Of a stretch of DNA of 64,000 nt, positions 27,517 through 37,456 are shown one piece after another. Below the pieces are notes generated by a model. That model searched no databases and had not been told where the DNA came from. It saw only the letters and a program-made list of their open reading frames with translations. Location of the stretch: NCBI GenBank assembly GCA_018266735.1, contig JAFDZT010000004.1, positions 220,094 to 284,093 of the forward strand, read 5' to 3'. The DNA is from Bacteroidota bacterium. GTDB lineage: Bacteria > Bacteroidota > Ignavibacteria > Kapaibacteriales > Kapaibacteriaceae. A program made the translations under genes and the position numbers. Numbering within the stretch: position 1 is the stretch's first letter; each line of letters opens with the position of its first letter.

Positions 27517-30500
27517 GCGCTATATCCCAATTGTGGTGCCAACCACCGCTCTGCCTCCTCGATCGTCATCCCTTTTCGCTGCGCATAGTCGGCCACTTGA
27601 TCTCGCATGATCTTGTTCACTGCAAAGTAGGCAGCATCGGGATGCGCGAAATACCAGCCACTGACACTGGATGCAGGATACATCGCATAGTTCTCCGTAA
27701 GGCGCACACCAATGGCCCGCTCGGCATCGAGCAATGAAAAGAGCGTGGGCTTCTCCGTATGGTCCGGACATGCAGGATATCCGGGTGCCGGTCGGATCCC
27801 TTGATAGTGCTCGTGTACCAATTCGTCATTCGACATCGACTCGCCTTCAGCATATCCCCATAGATCCTTGCGAACGTGCTCATGGAGCCACTCTGCGCAT
27901 GCTTCCGCCAATCGATCGGCAATAGCCTTGACCATGATCGAACTATAGTCATCGTGTTCCGCCTCGAACGCCGCACACAACTCGTCAACTCCCTCGCCCG
28001 CTGTAACGACAAATGCGCCGATGTGGTCGCGCACTCCCGATGCTTCGCTGGCGATGTAATCCGCCAAACTCCGTTGCGGGATGCCGGGTGCCTTTCGACT
28101 CTGCTGGCGGAGCATGTGCAATCGAGTCTGCTCTAGGACGATATCATCTCCATCTCGATGCGCAGGGAACAGACCGCACACAGCGCGTGCCTTGATCGAC
28201 CCGTTCTCGACAATGGAGTGCAAGAGTCGTTGCGCATCGTCAAACAACTTCCTTGCCTCCTTGCCAACCGTTGGGTCTTCAAAGATCACCGGATACTTGC
28301 CACGAAGTTCCCACGACTGGAAGAATGGCGTCCAATCGATATAGGGTTCTAAGGTGGCAAGGGGCACATCGTTGAACACTGTGACACCAAGCGATCTCGG
28401 TGCCGGTGCAACAGAACTGAGGTCTAGTTGGAATGCAGCTTCGCGCGCTTGTTGTATGGTCACGTACGACTTCTCGTCGCTGCGTTTCGCATAGTCGGTG
28501 CGGACAGATTCATATTCGGCGCGGACGGATTCTTCGAAGGGCCCACGAAGATCTGCATTCACGAAATTCCCGGCCACGGGTACGGCACGAGAGGCGTCAA
28601 GAACGTGTACCACTGTTCCGCTGTAGGACGGAGCGATCTTGACAGCCGTGTGTGTGCGCGACGTGGTCGCACCTCCGATCAACAATGGCAACTTCATCCC
28701 GCGACGTTCCATTTCCTTGGCAACGTGCGTCATCTCGTCGAGCGACGGAGTGATCAGTCCGCTCAGACCGACGATGTCAACATTCTCCTTGATGGCCGCA
28801 TCCAGGATGGTATCGGCAGAGACCATGACGCCAAGATCGATCACGCGATAGTTGTTGCATCCGAGCACAACACCCACGATGTTCTTTCCGATATCGTGCA
28901 CATCGCCTTTCACTGTGGCCATCAACACCGTGCCGGTTGGTGAGGATGCCACGCCAGCGAGACGTTTCTCTTCTTCCATGTACGGCGTGAGGATTGCAAC
29001 GGCCTTCTTCATCACACGGGCTGACTTCACCACTTGAGGCAAGAACATCTTGCCGGCACCGAAAAGGTCTCCAACTTCGTTCATCCCGTCCATCAGGGGA
29101 CCTTCGATGATCGAAAGTGGCGAGCCATAGTTCTGTCGTGCATCTTCGACATCGACGTCGATGAATTCCGTGATCCCCTTCACCAAAGCATGACGAAGTC
29201 GCGACTCAACGCTCTCTTGCCGCCATGCCTCATTCTTGACCTCTTGCTTCTCCGAGCCCTTGACCGTTTCCGCGAAGACGAGCATGCGCTCTGTTGCATC
29301 GGGCCGTCGATTGAGGAGAACGTCTTCCACATGCTCCAACAGGTCCTTTGGGATCTCATCGTATACGTCGATCTGTCCTGCATTCACGATCCCCATATCC
29401 AGTCCAGCCTGGATCGCATGAAACAGGAATGCTGTGTGCATGGCCTTGCGAACCGGTTCATTCCCGCGGAAGGAGAACGAGATGTTGCTCACGCCTCCAC
29501 TCACGTGTGCATACGGCAGGTGCTGCTTGATCCAGTGCGTTGCACGTAGGAAGTCGACCGCATAGTTGTTGTGTTCATCGATGCCGGTACCAACCGTGAG
29601 GATGTTCGGATCGAAGATGATGTCCTCTGCCGGCATGCCCACCGTTTGCGTGAGGATCCTGTATGCGCGTTCACAGATCTCGATCCTCCGCTCGAAGGTA
29701 TCGGCTTGTCCGCGTTCATCGAACGCCATGACGATCACGGCCGCGCCATAGTCGCGACAGAGGCGTGCATGATGGACAAAGGCCTCTTCGCCTTCCTTCA
29801 GCGAGATGGAGTTCACGATGCCTTTGCCTTGCAGGCATTGCAACCCAGCTTCGATCACGGACCACTTTGAAGAGTCCAAGACGACCGGTACGCGCGAGAT
29901 GTCCGGCTCTGAACCGATCAACTGCAAGAAGCGCGTCATGGCCGCTTCCGAGTCGAGCATTCCTTCGTCCATGTTCACATCGATGAGCTGTGCTCCATTG
30001 TCGACTTGCTGACGCGCAACATCGAGTGCCTTCTCGTACTCGTTGTTCAGGATAAGCTTCGCGAATGCGCGGGACCCTGTCACGTTCGTTCGTTCGCCGA
30101 TGTTGACGAAGTTCATCGATGGCGTGATCTCGACAGGTTCAAGGCCGCTTAGTCGCAGGTGTCGCTCACGAGTCGGAATGCGACGTGGTGCGATATCGGC
30201 CACTGCTTCGGCGATGGCTCGGATATGGTCTGGCGTTGTTCCGCAACAACCGCCAACGATGTTGATGAAGCCCGCTGTTGCATACTCTCGTGCCTGATCG
30301 GCCATGTAGTCCGGCGATTCATCATAGCCACCCATGGCATTCGGGAGGCCGGCGTTTGGATACAGCGAGACATAGGCCGTCGCAACGTTGCTGATCTCTT
30401 CGATGAATGGACGCATCATCGAGGAACCCAAGGCACAGTTCAGCCCAATGCTCAGCAGGTCGCGCGCATGCGAGAGCGATGTCCACATGGCCTCGGGTGT

Positions 30501-31166
30501 TTGACCTGATAGTGTGCGACCCGACATGTCGACGATCGTGCCACTGATCATGACCGGGATAGCGGGCATGCCTTCGTCCCTCACCTCGGCATAGGCCTTG
30601 ACAGCGGCCTTGGCATTGAGCGTATCAAAGATCGTCTCGATCAGAAAGAGATCGACGCCGCCCTCGTGAAGTCCACGCATCTGTTGCTTATAGGCTTCGA
30701 CGACCTCACGGAAGGTCACCGAGCGATATCCCGGATCGTTCACATCTGGCGAGAGCGAAAGCGTCTTGTTCGTCGGTCCCACCGCACCAGCCACGAACCG
30801 TGGTCTCGACGGAGTACGTTGTGTCATTTCTTCGGCTGCCGAGCGAGCGAGACGTGCGGCTTCCACATTCAATTCATGCACGAGATGTTCCAGCGCATAG
30901 TCAGCCTGTGCGAACACATTGCAACTGAACGTGTTGGTCTCGATGATGTCGGAGCCTGCCTCCAGATACTCCATGTGGATGGAGCGTATCACGTCGGGAC
31001 GTGTGAGGACCAAGAGGTCGTTGTTCCCTTTCAGCGAGCTCGGGTGATCGGCAAAGCGATCTCCTCGAAAGTCGGCTTCCTCCAACGAGTATCGTTGGAT
31101 CATGGTGCCCATGGCACCATCAAGGACAAGAATGCGTTCGGCAAGGAGCTGTCGGATATCGATCAT
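27513..31166 (-). CDS. metH: cobalamin-dependent methionine synthase (MetH)
   Basis: 1217 residues, full length for four-domain MetH. It methylates homocysteine with methyl-THF via methylcobalamin. The homocysteine domain (1-330) begins [12 protein letters not shown] and has the zinc ligands NCALG and [11 protein letters not shown]; the pterin domain has [14 protein letters not shown]; the B12-binding domain has the [11 protein letters not shown] signature; and the C-terminal activation domain (AdoMet-binding) ends with [12 protein letters not shown] and [11 protein letters not shown]. No B12 riboswitch fits upstream because the promoter lies inside trmO. It is followed by a small secreted protein. 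Confidence 0.96.
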   Translation of the reverse strand: MIDIRQLLAERILVLDGAMGTMIQRYSLEEADFRGDRFADHPSSLKGNNDLLVLTRPDVIRSIHMEYLEAGSDIIETNTFSCNVFAQADYALEHLVHELNVEAARLARSAAEEMTQRTPSRPRFVAGAVGPTNKTLSLSPDVNDPGYRSVTFREVVEAYKQQMRGLHEGGVDLFLIETIFDTLNAKAAVKAYAEVRDEGMPAIPVMISGTIVDMSGRTLSGQTPEAMWTSLSHARDLLSIGLNCALGSSMMRPFIEEISNVATAYVSLYPNAGLPNAMGGYDESPDYMADQAREYATAGFINIVGGCCGTTPDHIRAIAEAVADIAPRRIPTRERHLRLSGLEPVEITPSMNFVNIGERTNVTGSRAFAKLILNNEYEKALDVARQQVDNGAQLIDVNMDEGMLDSEAAMTRFLQLIGSEPDISRVPVVLDSSKWSVIEAGLQCLQGKGIVNSISLKEGEEAFVHHARLCRDYGAAVIVMAFDERGQADTFERRIEICERAYRILTQTVGMPAEDIIFDPNILTVGTGIDEHNNYAVDFLRATHWIKQHLPYAHVSGGVSNISFSFRGNEPVRKAMHTAFLFHAIQAGLDMGIVNAGQIDVYDEIPKDLLEHVEDVLLNRRPDATERMLVFAETVKGSEKQEVKNEAWRQESVESRLRHALVKGITEFIDVDVEDARQNYGSPLSIIEGPLMDGMNEVGDLFGAGKMFLPQVVKSARVMKKAVAILTPYMEEEKRLAGVASSPTGTVLMATVKGDVHDIGKNIVGVVLGCNNYRVIDLGVMVSADTILDAAIKENVDIVGLSGLITPSLDEMTHVAKEMERRGMKLPLLIGGATTSRTHTAVKIAPSYSGTVVHVLDASRAVPVAGNFVNADLRGPFEESVRAEYESVRTDYAKRSDEKSYVTIQQAREAAFQLDLSSVAPAPRSLGVTVFNDVPLATLEPYIDWTPFFQSWELRGKYPVIFEDPTVGKEARKLFDDAQRLLHSIVENGSIKARAVCGLFPAHRDGDDIVLEQTRLHMLRQQSRKAPGIPQRSLADYIASEASGVRDHIGAFVVTAGEGVDELCAAFEAEHDDYSSIMVKAIADRLAEACAEWLHEHVRKDLWGYAEGESMSNDELVHEHYQGIRPAPGYPACPDHTEKPTLFSLLDAERAIGVRLTENYAMYPASSVSGWYFAHPDAAYFAVNKIMRDQVADYAQRKGMTIEEAERWLAPQLGYSA

Positions 31167-31169
31167 AGT

Positions 31170-31844
31170 TCACAAAACTACGATTCGATGCACCATAACC
31201 GTTGTTGACGAGATGGTATAGTGGATCCGCGTGGTGCGAACCGAGAGGATGTAGGTCCCATCATCGCATGCTTCGGTACGTCGATACGGATGCGGATAGG
31301 GATCCGTGCTCAACACCCGCTCCACATGTGCCTTGAGCACATGGTCTCGTTCGAGGACCGTGGCAACATCCGGATCGAAGACCACGGCGAAGGACGGCTG
31401 CAACGCAGCATCATCCACCCATCCCGCCTTGCTGCCTTCGAAGGCATCGGCATAGGAGAGATAGGGTTTGATGTCGAGGATCGGTGTGCCATCGAGCAGA
31501 TCTGTTTCTGCGATGGTGACGCGAAGGCCACGGACCTCGACAAGTCGAGCAACACTCAAGCCAATAGGATTCGGGCGATGAGGGGATCGCGTGGCGAAGA
31601 CCCCGCGTTTCACGGCACTTCGCGGCGGGAGCACCTTCGGCTTCCAGGCTTCGGCACGATGGAACCAAGAGAGGATCCAGATCCGCTCAAAGCCGTCGAG
31701 GTCCTGCAGGGCCTGTTCGAAGTTGTGATGTGGTTCAAGGTCTATATGGGCAAGGTCGATACGCTCGTCAACTCCGGGCTGACGTGGAGCATCGTACTTG
31801 TTCACGTAGGGTGAACGCAGAAAGCCGATGGGGACAATGTTCAC
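31170..31844 (-). CDS. trmO: tRNA m6t6A37 methyltransferase TrmO (TsaA)
   Basis: 224 residues of the TsaA/UPF0066 family: start IVPIGFLRSPY, the LDGFERIWILSWFHRA block and the strongly conserved FATRSPHRPNPIGLSVARL. TrmO N6-methylates t6A37 of tRNA-Thr using AdoMet. A C-terminal domain (about 140-224) matches the longer E. coli-type form. It starts with a 4-bp overlap on the upstream barrel gene and ends 3 nt before metH, but metH has its own promoter inside it. Confidence 0.9.
   Translation of the reverse strand: MNIVPIGFLRSPYVNKYDAPRQPGVDERIDLAHIDLEPHHNFEQALQDLDGFERIWILSWFHRAEAWKPKVLPPRSAVKRGVFATRSPHRPNPIGLSVARLVEVRGLRVTIAETDLLDGTPILDIKPYLSYADAFEGSKAGWVDDAALQPSFAVVFDPDVATVLERDHVLKAHVERVLSTDPYPHPYRRTEACDDGTYILSVRTTRIHYTISSTTVMVHRIVVL
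31173..31180 (-). promoter_or_regulatory. TAnnTTTG element of metH, inside the trmO 3' end
   Basis: On the minus strand TAGTTTTG ends 6 nt before the metH ATG (31164-31166). The element itself encodes the last Val-Val-Leu residues of trmO, and the trmO stop codon occupies half of the 6-nt gap. The implied metH mRNA is leaderless. Confidence 0.6.
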
Positions 31845-32590
31845 CGTTGATTGCCAACGGAGAGCGAAAGGAACAGGCCACCGAAGTTCGTGATCGGAAG
31901 TCCTTGCATGCTCTCGAGACCCGGTGAGCCGAATGGTATCACATAGTACCGCATGTTCACGCCGATCATGTTGCCCTTCGTGATAGCGCCAAAGTTCGCA
32001 CCAAGTCCAATGAAGCCTCCGAACCGGCCATGGACCGTAGCGTCACCGAACGAGCTGAAGAACTCGTGGTAGTAGGGTACCCCATTCGGACCTTCGGTGA
32101 TATAGGGCGTCTGGATGATCATCGAAGGGCCTACCCCCATGCCGATGTAGGGACGGAACGAATCGGACAGGCCCTTGGAGAACAATCGATACTGCACGCC
32201 GATGGTAAGTGGCACGACGAAGAGTCGGTTCACCTTTCCATAGACAACAGGGATGTTGCCCAAGTAGACGTTCTCGATCTCGTCGGTGCTACGGTAGGGC
32301 GAGAAGAACAGATTGATGAACCCGGTCAGATCCTCTGCCAACTTGGTCTGATAGAATCCGCCAAAAGCCCACCCGCTGTTGGAGAAGATCAGGTCGAGTC
32401 CGAACGCCTTGGTCGCCGGTTTGTCAAGTCCATCGTTCTCGAGCAGTGGACGCGGCGATGTGAACACGATCACCGTGTCTTCCGGTTTGCGTGGACCTTC
32501 GGGCGTGCCTCCGGTCTCTTGTGCCACGACCGTGGACGAGCAGAGAACGAGGCTACAGAGGAGACCAATGAGAAGGAGTGTACGGCGCAT
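31841..32590 (-). CDS. outer-membrane beta-barrel protein
   Basis: 249 residues from the ATG at 32588-32590, with a signal peptide rich in Leu (MRRTLLLIGLLCSLVLCSS...VVAQ). The mature protein is made of short amphipathic strands with glycine and aromatic residues (FSNSGWAFGGFYQTKL, RPYIGMGVGPSMII, GRFGGFIGLGANFG), typical of small OmpA/OmpW-like barrels. No ligand can be inferred. It overlaps trmO by 4 bp and is divergent from nif3 with 111 bp between starts. Confidence 0.72.
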   Translation of the reverse strand: MRRTLLLIGLLCSLVLCSSTVVAQETGGTPEGPRKPEDTVIVFTSPRPLLENDGLDKPATKAFGLDLIFSNSGWAFGGFYQTKLAEDLTGFINLFFSPYRSTDEIENVYLGNIPVVYGKVNRLFVVPLTIGVQYRLFSKGLSDSFRPYIGMGVGPSMIIQTPYITEGPNGVPYYHEFFSSFGDATVHGRFGGFIGLGANFGAITKGNMIGVNMRYYVIPFGSPGLESMQGLPITNFGGLFLSLSVGNQR

Positions 32591-32701
32591 TCCTTGCAAG
32601 TTACCGTCAAGCGTTGAAAGTTACAGAACCGAGCGACTGTGGATAACATTGTTAGTCCGTGCCAATTCCGTAGTTTACCTATCCGACTTGATAACGTCCC
32701 C

Positions 32702-33514
32702 ATGCGCCTCAGAGACCTCCAACGCCTCATAGATTCCGTTTTCTTGCCCGATGCCGCCATGCGCGGTGACAACATCGGAGTACACGTCGAATCGGCGAGC
32801 GGCGAGGTGCATTCGATCCTTGTCTGTCTGGAAGTGACCGATGCCGTTGTGGCCGAGGCCGTTGAACGCTCCTGCGATACGATCATCGCCTTCCATCCGC
32901 TGATCTACACACCAATCTCTCGCCTGCAACGCACCGATAGGGTTGGTCGGATCCTATGCGAGCTGATCGCCCGCGACATTTCTCTGCTCTGCGTTCACAC
33001 GGCATTCGATGCCTATCCGCAGGGTACCAACTACCTCCTCGCACACAAACTCGGCCTTACGCCGGAACGTCCTCTCGTCCCTTCTGAATCCGGCAACGGA
33101 TATGGAATGGGTATCGTGGCAAGGGTGGAAGGTGGCATGGCCTTCGAAGAACTCGTCGATCGTGTTCGCACCGTCTGCGGCGCACCGGTCCGCTTCAGTC
33201 CTCCACCTTCCGACACCGTTTCGACCGTGGCCATCGTCGGAGGCAGTGGCGACTCATTCACATCCGACGCATTGCGGTGTGGAGCTGATGTGTACATCAC
33301 CGCAGATCTGAAGTATCATGCCTTCCATGCCGCCCTTGGTCGCATCGGATTGATCGATCCCGGCCATTATGAAATGGAACAGTTCGTGATCGACGGTATC
33401 GTCGACACGCTCCGCCCGCTCATCACTTCAACCATGTCCATCCAACGAAGCACAGTGATCACCAACCCTGTTCAGTATGCTTCATCAACAACAGACAGTA
33501 CTTCTCAATCATAA
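32702..33514 (+). CDS. NIF3-like (DUF34) protein
   Basis: 270 residues of the NIF3/YbgI family, a conserved dinuclear-metal fold; a GTP cyclohydrolase I type 2 label is common but unproven. Visible signatures: the AFHPLIYTP metal-site strand, CVHTAFDAYPQGTNYLLA, VAIVGGSGDSF, and the C-terminal ADVYITADLKYHAF and DPGHYEMEQF with metal-binding His and Glu. I chose the ATG at 32702 because the family sequence begins there (MRLRDLQRLID). It is followed by the zinc-ribbon protein after 15 bp, an order also known from other phyla. Confidence 0.88.
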   Translation: MRLRDLQRLIDSVFLPDAAMRGDNIGVHVESASGEVHSILVCLEVTDAVVAEAVERSCDTIIAFHPLIYTPISRLQRTDRVGRILCELIARDISLLCVHTAFDAYPQGTNYLLAHKLGLTPERPLVPSESGNGYGMGIVARVEGGMAFEELVDRVRTVCGAPVRFSPPPSDTVSTVAIVGGSGDSFTSDALRCGADVYITADLKYHAFHAALGRIGLIDPGHYEMEQFVIDGIVDTLRPLITSTMSIQRSTVITNPVQYASSTTDSTSQS

Positions 33515-33529
33515 CCACACGGAATCTCC

Positions 33530-34273
33530 ATGGAGCAACAGATCACACTCTTAGCGCGCCTGTCGTACATCGACGCGCATCTGGACGAGTTGCATGACGA
33601 ACTGGGCGACTTGCCACAAGAGGTAAAGCGTCACGAAGAGATCGTGAAGGCGAAGACGCTCGTCACGGAGGCCACAGCCAAGTCCCTGCACGAGATCGAA
33701 CACCTCCATGGAACGGCCCATGTGACCATGCAAGAGATGACGGACAAGGAAACCAAGCTCACGGAGCAGCAGTTCCAAGTCAAGAACAATCGCGAATTCG
33801 ATGCGATCACCAAGGAACTCGAGCACATCAAGGTCGAGCGGGCCGCATTGGACGAACGCTTGCGTACGAGCGCTGTCAAAGAAGAGAACCTTCGTTCCTT
33901 GCTTGAAACGCAACAACGGGATCTTGACGAGGCAAAGAGTGTGCTTGCCGACAAGGAAAAGGAACTTGAAGAGGTCAGCGGTGTGAACAACGACGATCTC
34001 CGTCGCTATCTCGAGCTGCGCAAGAAAGTGGTCGTGCAGATCGAAGACTCCCTGCAAACCGAATACGAGCGTATTCGCACGTTCCATCGTGAAGCTGTGG
34101 TGGCCCTTCGCCGCAACAGTTGTTCAGGATGCTACAGCGCCGTCCCAAGTCAGCGCATCATGGAAATGAAGTACAACCGCCACAAGGTGTACACCTGCGA
34201 GAACTGCGGTCGGATCCTCGTAACGGAAGACGTCACGTTGGACATCGAGGCAGAGGTCGAAGGAACAGCGTAA
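33530..34273 (+). CDS. coiled-coil C4 zinc-ribbon protein
   Basis: 247 residues. Residues about 10-180 form a long antiparallel coiled coil (heptads rich in Leu, Glu and Lys, QVKNNREFDAITKELEHIK in the middle). The C-terminus is a C4 zinc ribbon with CSGC and CENC pairs. This is the zf-RING_7/CdsZ-like family, often found next to NIF3. The DNA- or RNA-binding role is suspected from the ribbon but not proven. It lies between nif3 and rnpB; its stop is only about 15 nt before the start of the RNase P RNA, so the RNA may be transcribed through it. Confidence 0.85.
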   Translation: MEQQITLLARLSYIDAHLDELHDELGDLPQEVKRHEEIVKAKTLVTEATAKSLHEIEHLHGTAHVTMQEMTDKETKLTEQQFQVKNNREFDAITKELEHIKVERAALDERLRTSAVKEENLRSLLETQQRDLDEAKSVLADKEKELEEVSGVNNDDLRRYLELRKKVVVQIEDSLQTEYERIRTFHREAVVALRRNSCSGCYSAVPSQRIMEMKYNRHKVYTCENCGRILVTEDVTLDIEAEVEGTA

Positions 34274-34287
34274 GGAAACGGACGAAC

Positions 34288-34684
<397 letters not shown>

Positions 34685-34690
<6 letters not shown>

Positions 34691-35035
34691 ATTCCTCCCT
34701 TTCCCTACCCGGTCCCCTCATCCGTTCCAGCCGACCCGGTGTTACGCGAATTCTATCCGGAGTTCGTCGAACGGTGGCTGGCCGATCTCACGTCGCAATG
34801 GCCCGAGATCGTCGAACGGAACGATGCGGAAGAGATGTATCGTTTCGGTCATACGATCAAAGGTTCCTTTCTTCAGTTCGGACTGAAGGAATTGGCCGGC
34901 ATCGGCAAGGACATCATGGCAGCGTCGGCCGAGAACGACTGGACCACAGCAACGTACTACGTCAACGGTCTGACGGAGATCTTGCAGGTCCTGCATCAAC
35001 GCAACAACTCATCTGAACCAGGAGCATCCGAATGA
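34685..35035 (+). CDS. orphan HPt-domain phosphotransfer protein
   Basis: 116 residues with the histidine-phosphotransfer core FGHTIKGSFLQFG, His56 being the phosphorylatable residue. HPt proteins relay phosphate between response-regulator receiver domains. I chose the GTG at 34685-34687 because AGGAG lies 7 nt upstream and residues after it begin a proline-rich N-terminus; an in-frame ATG at 34646 would lie inside rnpB. No kinase or response regulator is nearby, so it is an orphan. Its start codon lies in the 3' arm of the rnpB P1 helix, and its stop overlaps the next gene by 4 bp. Confidence 0.83.
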
Positions 35036-35544
35036 AGAAGAGCACATTCCGTAGCATTGGCACGTTCATCGTAACAACAATGGTGTTCGCATTGGTCACG
35101 GTCGCCGTCACGGCGCAAACGCGTGTTGCCGTTCTCCCCTTTCGCAACATGGATGGGGCCATCAAGTACAATCCATGGTGCATTCAGCTTGCCGACTCGC
35201 TCACCAAAGAGCTCTTGGCCATCGACCCTGCACAGAAGAAGTTCATGATCATTCCTGCGGACAGTATCGAGATGGCCATCAGCGAGTTGAATCTCGATCC
35301 TACGAATCCGCAATACGAGAGCGATGTATGGAAGGCCGTGAAGTCGCTCCATGCCGATCGTGTGATCCAGGGGAATTTCTTCATGCAGCACGAACGCGTT
35401 CTTTTGAACGCCTACATCTTCGATCCCGAGACCAAAATGTCGGATCCAACGAATCAAGCAAAGAACATGTACAAGTCTCCGTCGGCCATCCTTGAGGTGA
35501 TCAAGCCCATGGCACGGAAGCTTCATCCGGGACTCATGCAATGA
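35032..35544 (+). CDS. secreted FlgO/TolB-N-like protein
   Basis: 170 residues with a signal peptide (about residues 1-28, ending TAVTAQ). The mature protein opens [12 protein letters not shown] and has [13 protein letters not shown], resembling the N-terminal fold of TolB and of FlgO/CsgG-like periplasmic lipoproteins. No lipobox is seen. Role unknown. It is translationally coupled to the HPt gene (4 bp) and to lipA (4 bp). Confidence 0.68.
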   Translation: MKKSTFRSIGTFIVTTMVFALVTVAVTAQTRVAVLPFRNMDGAIKYNPWCIQLADSLTKELLAIDPAQKKFMIIPADSIEMAISELNLDPTNPQYESDVWKAVKSLHADRVIQGNFFMQHERVLLNAYIFDPETKMSDPTNQAKNMYKSPSAILEVIKPMARKLHPGLMQ

Positions 35545-36431
35545 ACGACGTCACGTTTGAACTTCCCGTCCTCCAACCATCGGCGGAACAACTGGCAGGT
35601 CGTCGGCCCGAATGGCTGAAGGTTCGCGCACCGGGCGGAGAAGACTATGCCCGTGTGAAGTCCATGATGCGCACAAAGGATCTGCATACCGTGTGCGAAG
35701 AGGCACGCTGTCCGAACATCACGGAATGTTGGAATGCCGGAACGGCCACGTTCATGATCGGTGGCGACACGTGCACACGCTCCTGTGGTTTCTGTGCCGT
35801 TAAGACCGGTCGCCCCATGCCGATCGATGATGGTGAACCGATGCGAGTGGCAGAGGCCATTCATTCCATGCATCTCAAACACGCTGTCATCACATCGGTC
35901 AATCGCGATGAGCGAAAAGACGGTGGCGCCATTCTGTGGGCAGAGACGATCACGGCCTCGCGTAGCTTGAATCCAGATACATCGATCGAAGTGTTAATCC
36001 CTGATTTCAAGGGCAACATGGAGAATCTTCAGCGTGTGATCGACGCACGACCGACCATCCTGGCGCATAACACCGAAACGGTTCCCCGACTGTATCGTCG
36101 CGTTCGACCGCAAGGCAAGTATCAATGGTCGCTCGATCTGTTGAAGGAGGCGAAGCGGCAAGGAATGCGAACCAAGACCGGCATCATGTTGGGCTTGGGT
36201 GAAACACCGGACGAGATCTTTCAAACGATGAAGGACCTTGTTGCTGTGAACGTCGACATTCTCACGCTTGGTCAGTATCTGCAGCCAACGAAGAACCACC
36301 TCCCGGTCGATCGATTCGTGCACCCCGACGAGTTCGCCTACTACAAGAAGGTCGGGCTCGAGCTTGGATTCGACTACGTGGAATCCGGTCCACTCGTGCG
36401 CAGCTCCTACCACGCCGAACGTCACGTATGA
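35541..36431 (+). CDS. lipA: lipoyl synthase (LipA)
   Basis: 296 residues. LipA inserts two sulfurs into octanoyl-lipoyl domains using radical SAM chemistry. The auxiliary cluster cysteines are in [12 protein letters not shown] (CX4CX5C) and the radical-SAM cluster in CTRSCGFC. Further matches: [30 protein letters not shown] and [17 protein letters not shown]. Length is normal. No lipB is visible in the window. It overlaps both neighbours by 4 bp. Confidence 0.96.
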   Translation: MNDVTFELPVLQPSAEQLAGRRPEWLKVRAPGGEDYARVKSMMRTKDLHTVCEEARCPNITECWNAGTATFMIGGDTCTRSCGFCAVKTGRPMPIDDGEPMRVAEAIHSMHLKHAVITSVNRDERKDGGAILWAETITASRSLNPDTSIEVLIPDFKGNMENLQRVIDARPTILAHNTETVPRLYRRVRPQGKYQWSLDLLKEAKRQGMRTKTGIMLGLGETPDEIFQTMKDLVAVNVDILTLGQYLQPTKNHLPVDRFVHPDEFAYYKKVGLELGFDYVESGPLVRSSYHAERHV

Positions 36432-37198
36432 TCACGGTCACCGTCCTCGGAAGCGGCACGTCCACGGGCGTCCCTACCGTGGCCTGTACTTGTGCTACGT
36501 GTTGTTCCACCGACCCTCGCGACAAGCGCCTGCGGACGTCGCTTCTCGTGCAAAGCACAACGACCACGATCGTGGTCGACACATCAATGGACTTCCGCCG
36601 GCAGATGCTCGATCATCATGTGATGGACATCGATGCCGTTGTGTACACGCATCACCATTTCGATCACATCGGTGGGTTCGACGACATCCGTCCGTACAAC
36701 TTCCGTGCGCAAAAGAACATGCCCATCTATGCGCTTCGGCGTACGATCACAGCATTGCAACAAACGTTTCCCTATGCATTCGAAGAACCCGAGCAACTTG
36801 GTGGCGGCGTGCCGATGATCGATGTGATCGAGATCGACGACGAGCCGTTCGTGATCGGCGACATTTCCGTGCAGCCGATCCCACTCCTCCATGGTTCCCT
36901 CCGCGTGAATGGATATCGCTTCGGTTCGCTCGCGTATTGCACCGACACCAATGACATTCCGCCTGACTCGATGGACCTCCTATCAGGTGTGGATGTGTTG
37001 ATCTTGGATGGACTGCGTCCCCAGCCCCATCCCACGCACTTCACCATCAACGAGGCCGTTGCCATAGCCGATCGATTGCAGCCACGCATCACCTATCTGA
37101 CCCACATTGCGCATCAGATCAAGCACGATGTGGTAGAGGCATCGCTGCCCGATCATGTGCGGCTCGCCTACGACGGACTCTGCCTCTCGCTCTCCTAA
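36428..37198 (+). CDS. MBL-fold metallohydrolase, PhnP-like phosphodiesterase
   Basis: 256 residues. The metallo-beta-lactamase metal site [10 protein letters not shown], an N-terminal [18 protein letters not shown] zinc-ribbon-like loop, and the later HxxH-type residues [14 protein letters not shown] and YLTHIAHQI match the PhnP / phosphoribosyl cyclic-phosphate phosphodiesterase group. Related enzymes also cleave other cyclic phosphates, so the substrate is uncertain; no phn genes are nearby. It ends the lipA run; its stop is followed by nine A residues that are the T tract of a terminator on the other strand. Confidence 0.83.
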   Translation: MITVTVLGSGTSTGVPTVACTCATCCSTDPRDKRLRTSLLVQSTTTTIVVDTSMDFRRQMLDHHVMDIDAVVYTHHHFDHIGGFDDIRPYNFRAQKNMPIYALRRTITALQQTFPYAFEEPEQLGGGVPMIDVIEIDDEPFVIGDISVQPIPLLHGSLRVNGYRFGSLAYCTDTNDIPPDSMDLLSGVDVLILDGLRPQPHPTHFTINEAVAIADRLQPRITYLTHIAHQIKHDVVEASLPDHVRLAYDGLCLSLS

Positions 37199-37204
37199 AA
37201 AAAA

Positions 37205-37226
37205 AGCCCAGTATCTCTACCGGGCT
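37205..37226 (-). terminator. intrinsic terminator read on the minus strand
   Basis: On the minus strand this is a 9-bp stem (one G-U pair) closed by a GAGA tetraloop and followed by nine U. On the plus strand the same stem has an A-C mismatch and no T tract, so the minus orientation is favoured. It lies about 190 nt beyond scpB's own terminator. Confidence 0.75.
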
Positions 37227-37360
37227 TCGCAGGCTAGGGATCGGGGGTTGACGATCCCTTCACCTGCTTGGGGTGTCTGCGTTCGGTCGGGTTGTAAGGG
37301 GGTTTTCTTGGAGGCGCATGAGCTACAGTGAAAGGACCCGACCGACATCATGCATGTATA
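37205..37360 (-). ncRNA. candidate structured small RNA, strand provisional
   Basis: The 258-bp gap between the MBL hydrolase and scpB carries nested inverted repeats: a 10-bp stem (37283-37292 with 37336-37345) and a two-level hairpin (37229-37233 with 37263-37267; inner 37237-37242 with 37253-37258), followed on the minus strand by the terminator at 37205-37226. scpB's terminator lies upstream of all this. Two terminators in a row with structured sequence between suggest a separate RNA gene. The 5' end is a guess; no TAnnTTTG box is seen. It does not match tmRNA, 6S or SRP RNA that I can recognise. Confidence 0.45.
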
Positions 37361-37374
37361 GACGCGTCAGCGTG

Positions 37375-37393
37375 AAAACTGTTTCAGTTTTTT
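37375..37393 (+). terminator. possible terminator of the lipA run
   Basis: A 7-bp AT-rich stem (AAAACTG, loop TTT, CAGTTTT) followed by T residues on the plus strand. It would end transcripts from the MBL hydrolase after about 180 nt of 3' UTR. The stem is weak. Confidence 0.4.
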
Positions 37394-37415
37394 GAGTTTC
37401 CCGTAGGGTAAAAAA

Positions 37416-37443
37416 AGAAGGACGCTCTTTGTCACGTCCTTCT
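37416..37443 (-). terminator. scpB intrinsic terminator
   Basis: A 9-bp perfect stem (37416-37424 with 37435-37443) with a 10-nt loop. On the minus strand it begins 14 nt after the scpB stop and runs into seven or more T. Confidence 0.85.
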
Positions 37444-37456
37444 AACTGCTTGTTAT

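Noticed and set aside
32638-32646. Perfect DnaA box (TTATCCACA on the minus strand) between two divergent genes
   Set aside because: Only one copy is seen, and a 9-mer is expected about once per 130 kb on two strands, so a single match proves nothing. No AT-rich unwinding element or dnaA/dnaN nearby.
37205-37400. Possible tmRNA, 6S or SRP RNA in the scpB gap
   Set aside because: No tmRNA tag frame or tRNA-like end, no single long 6S-type hairpin and no SRP GGAAGCAGC-type loop are seen; left as an unknown candidate.
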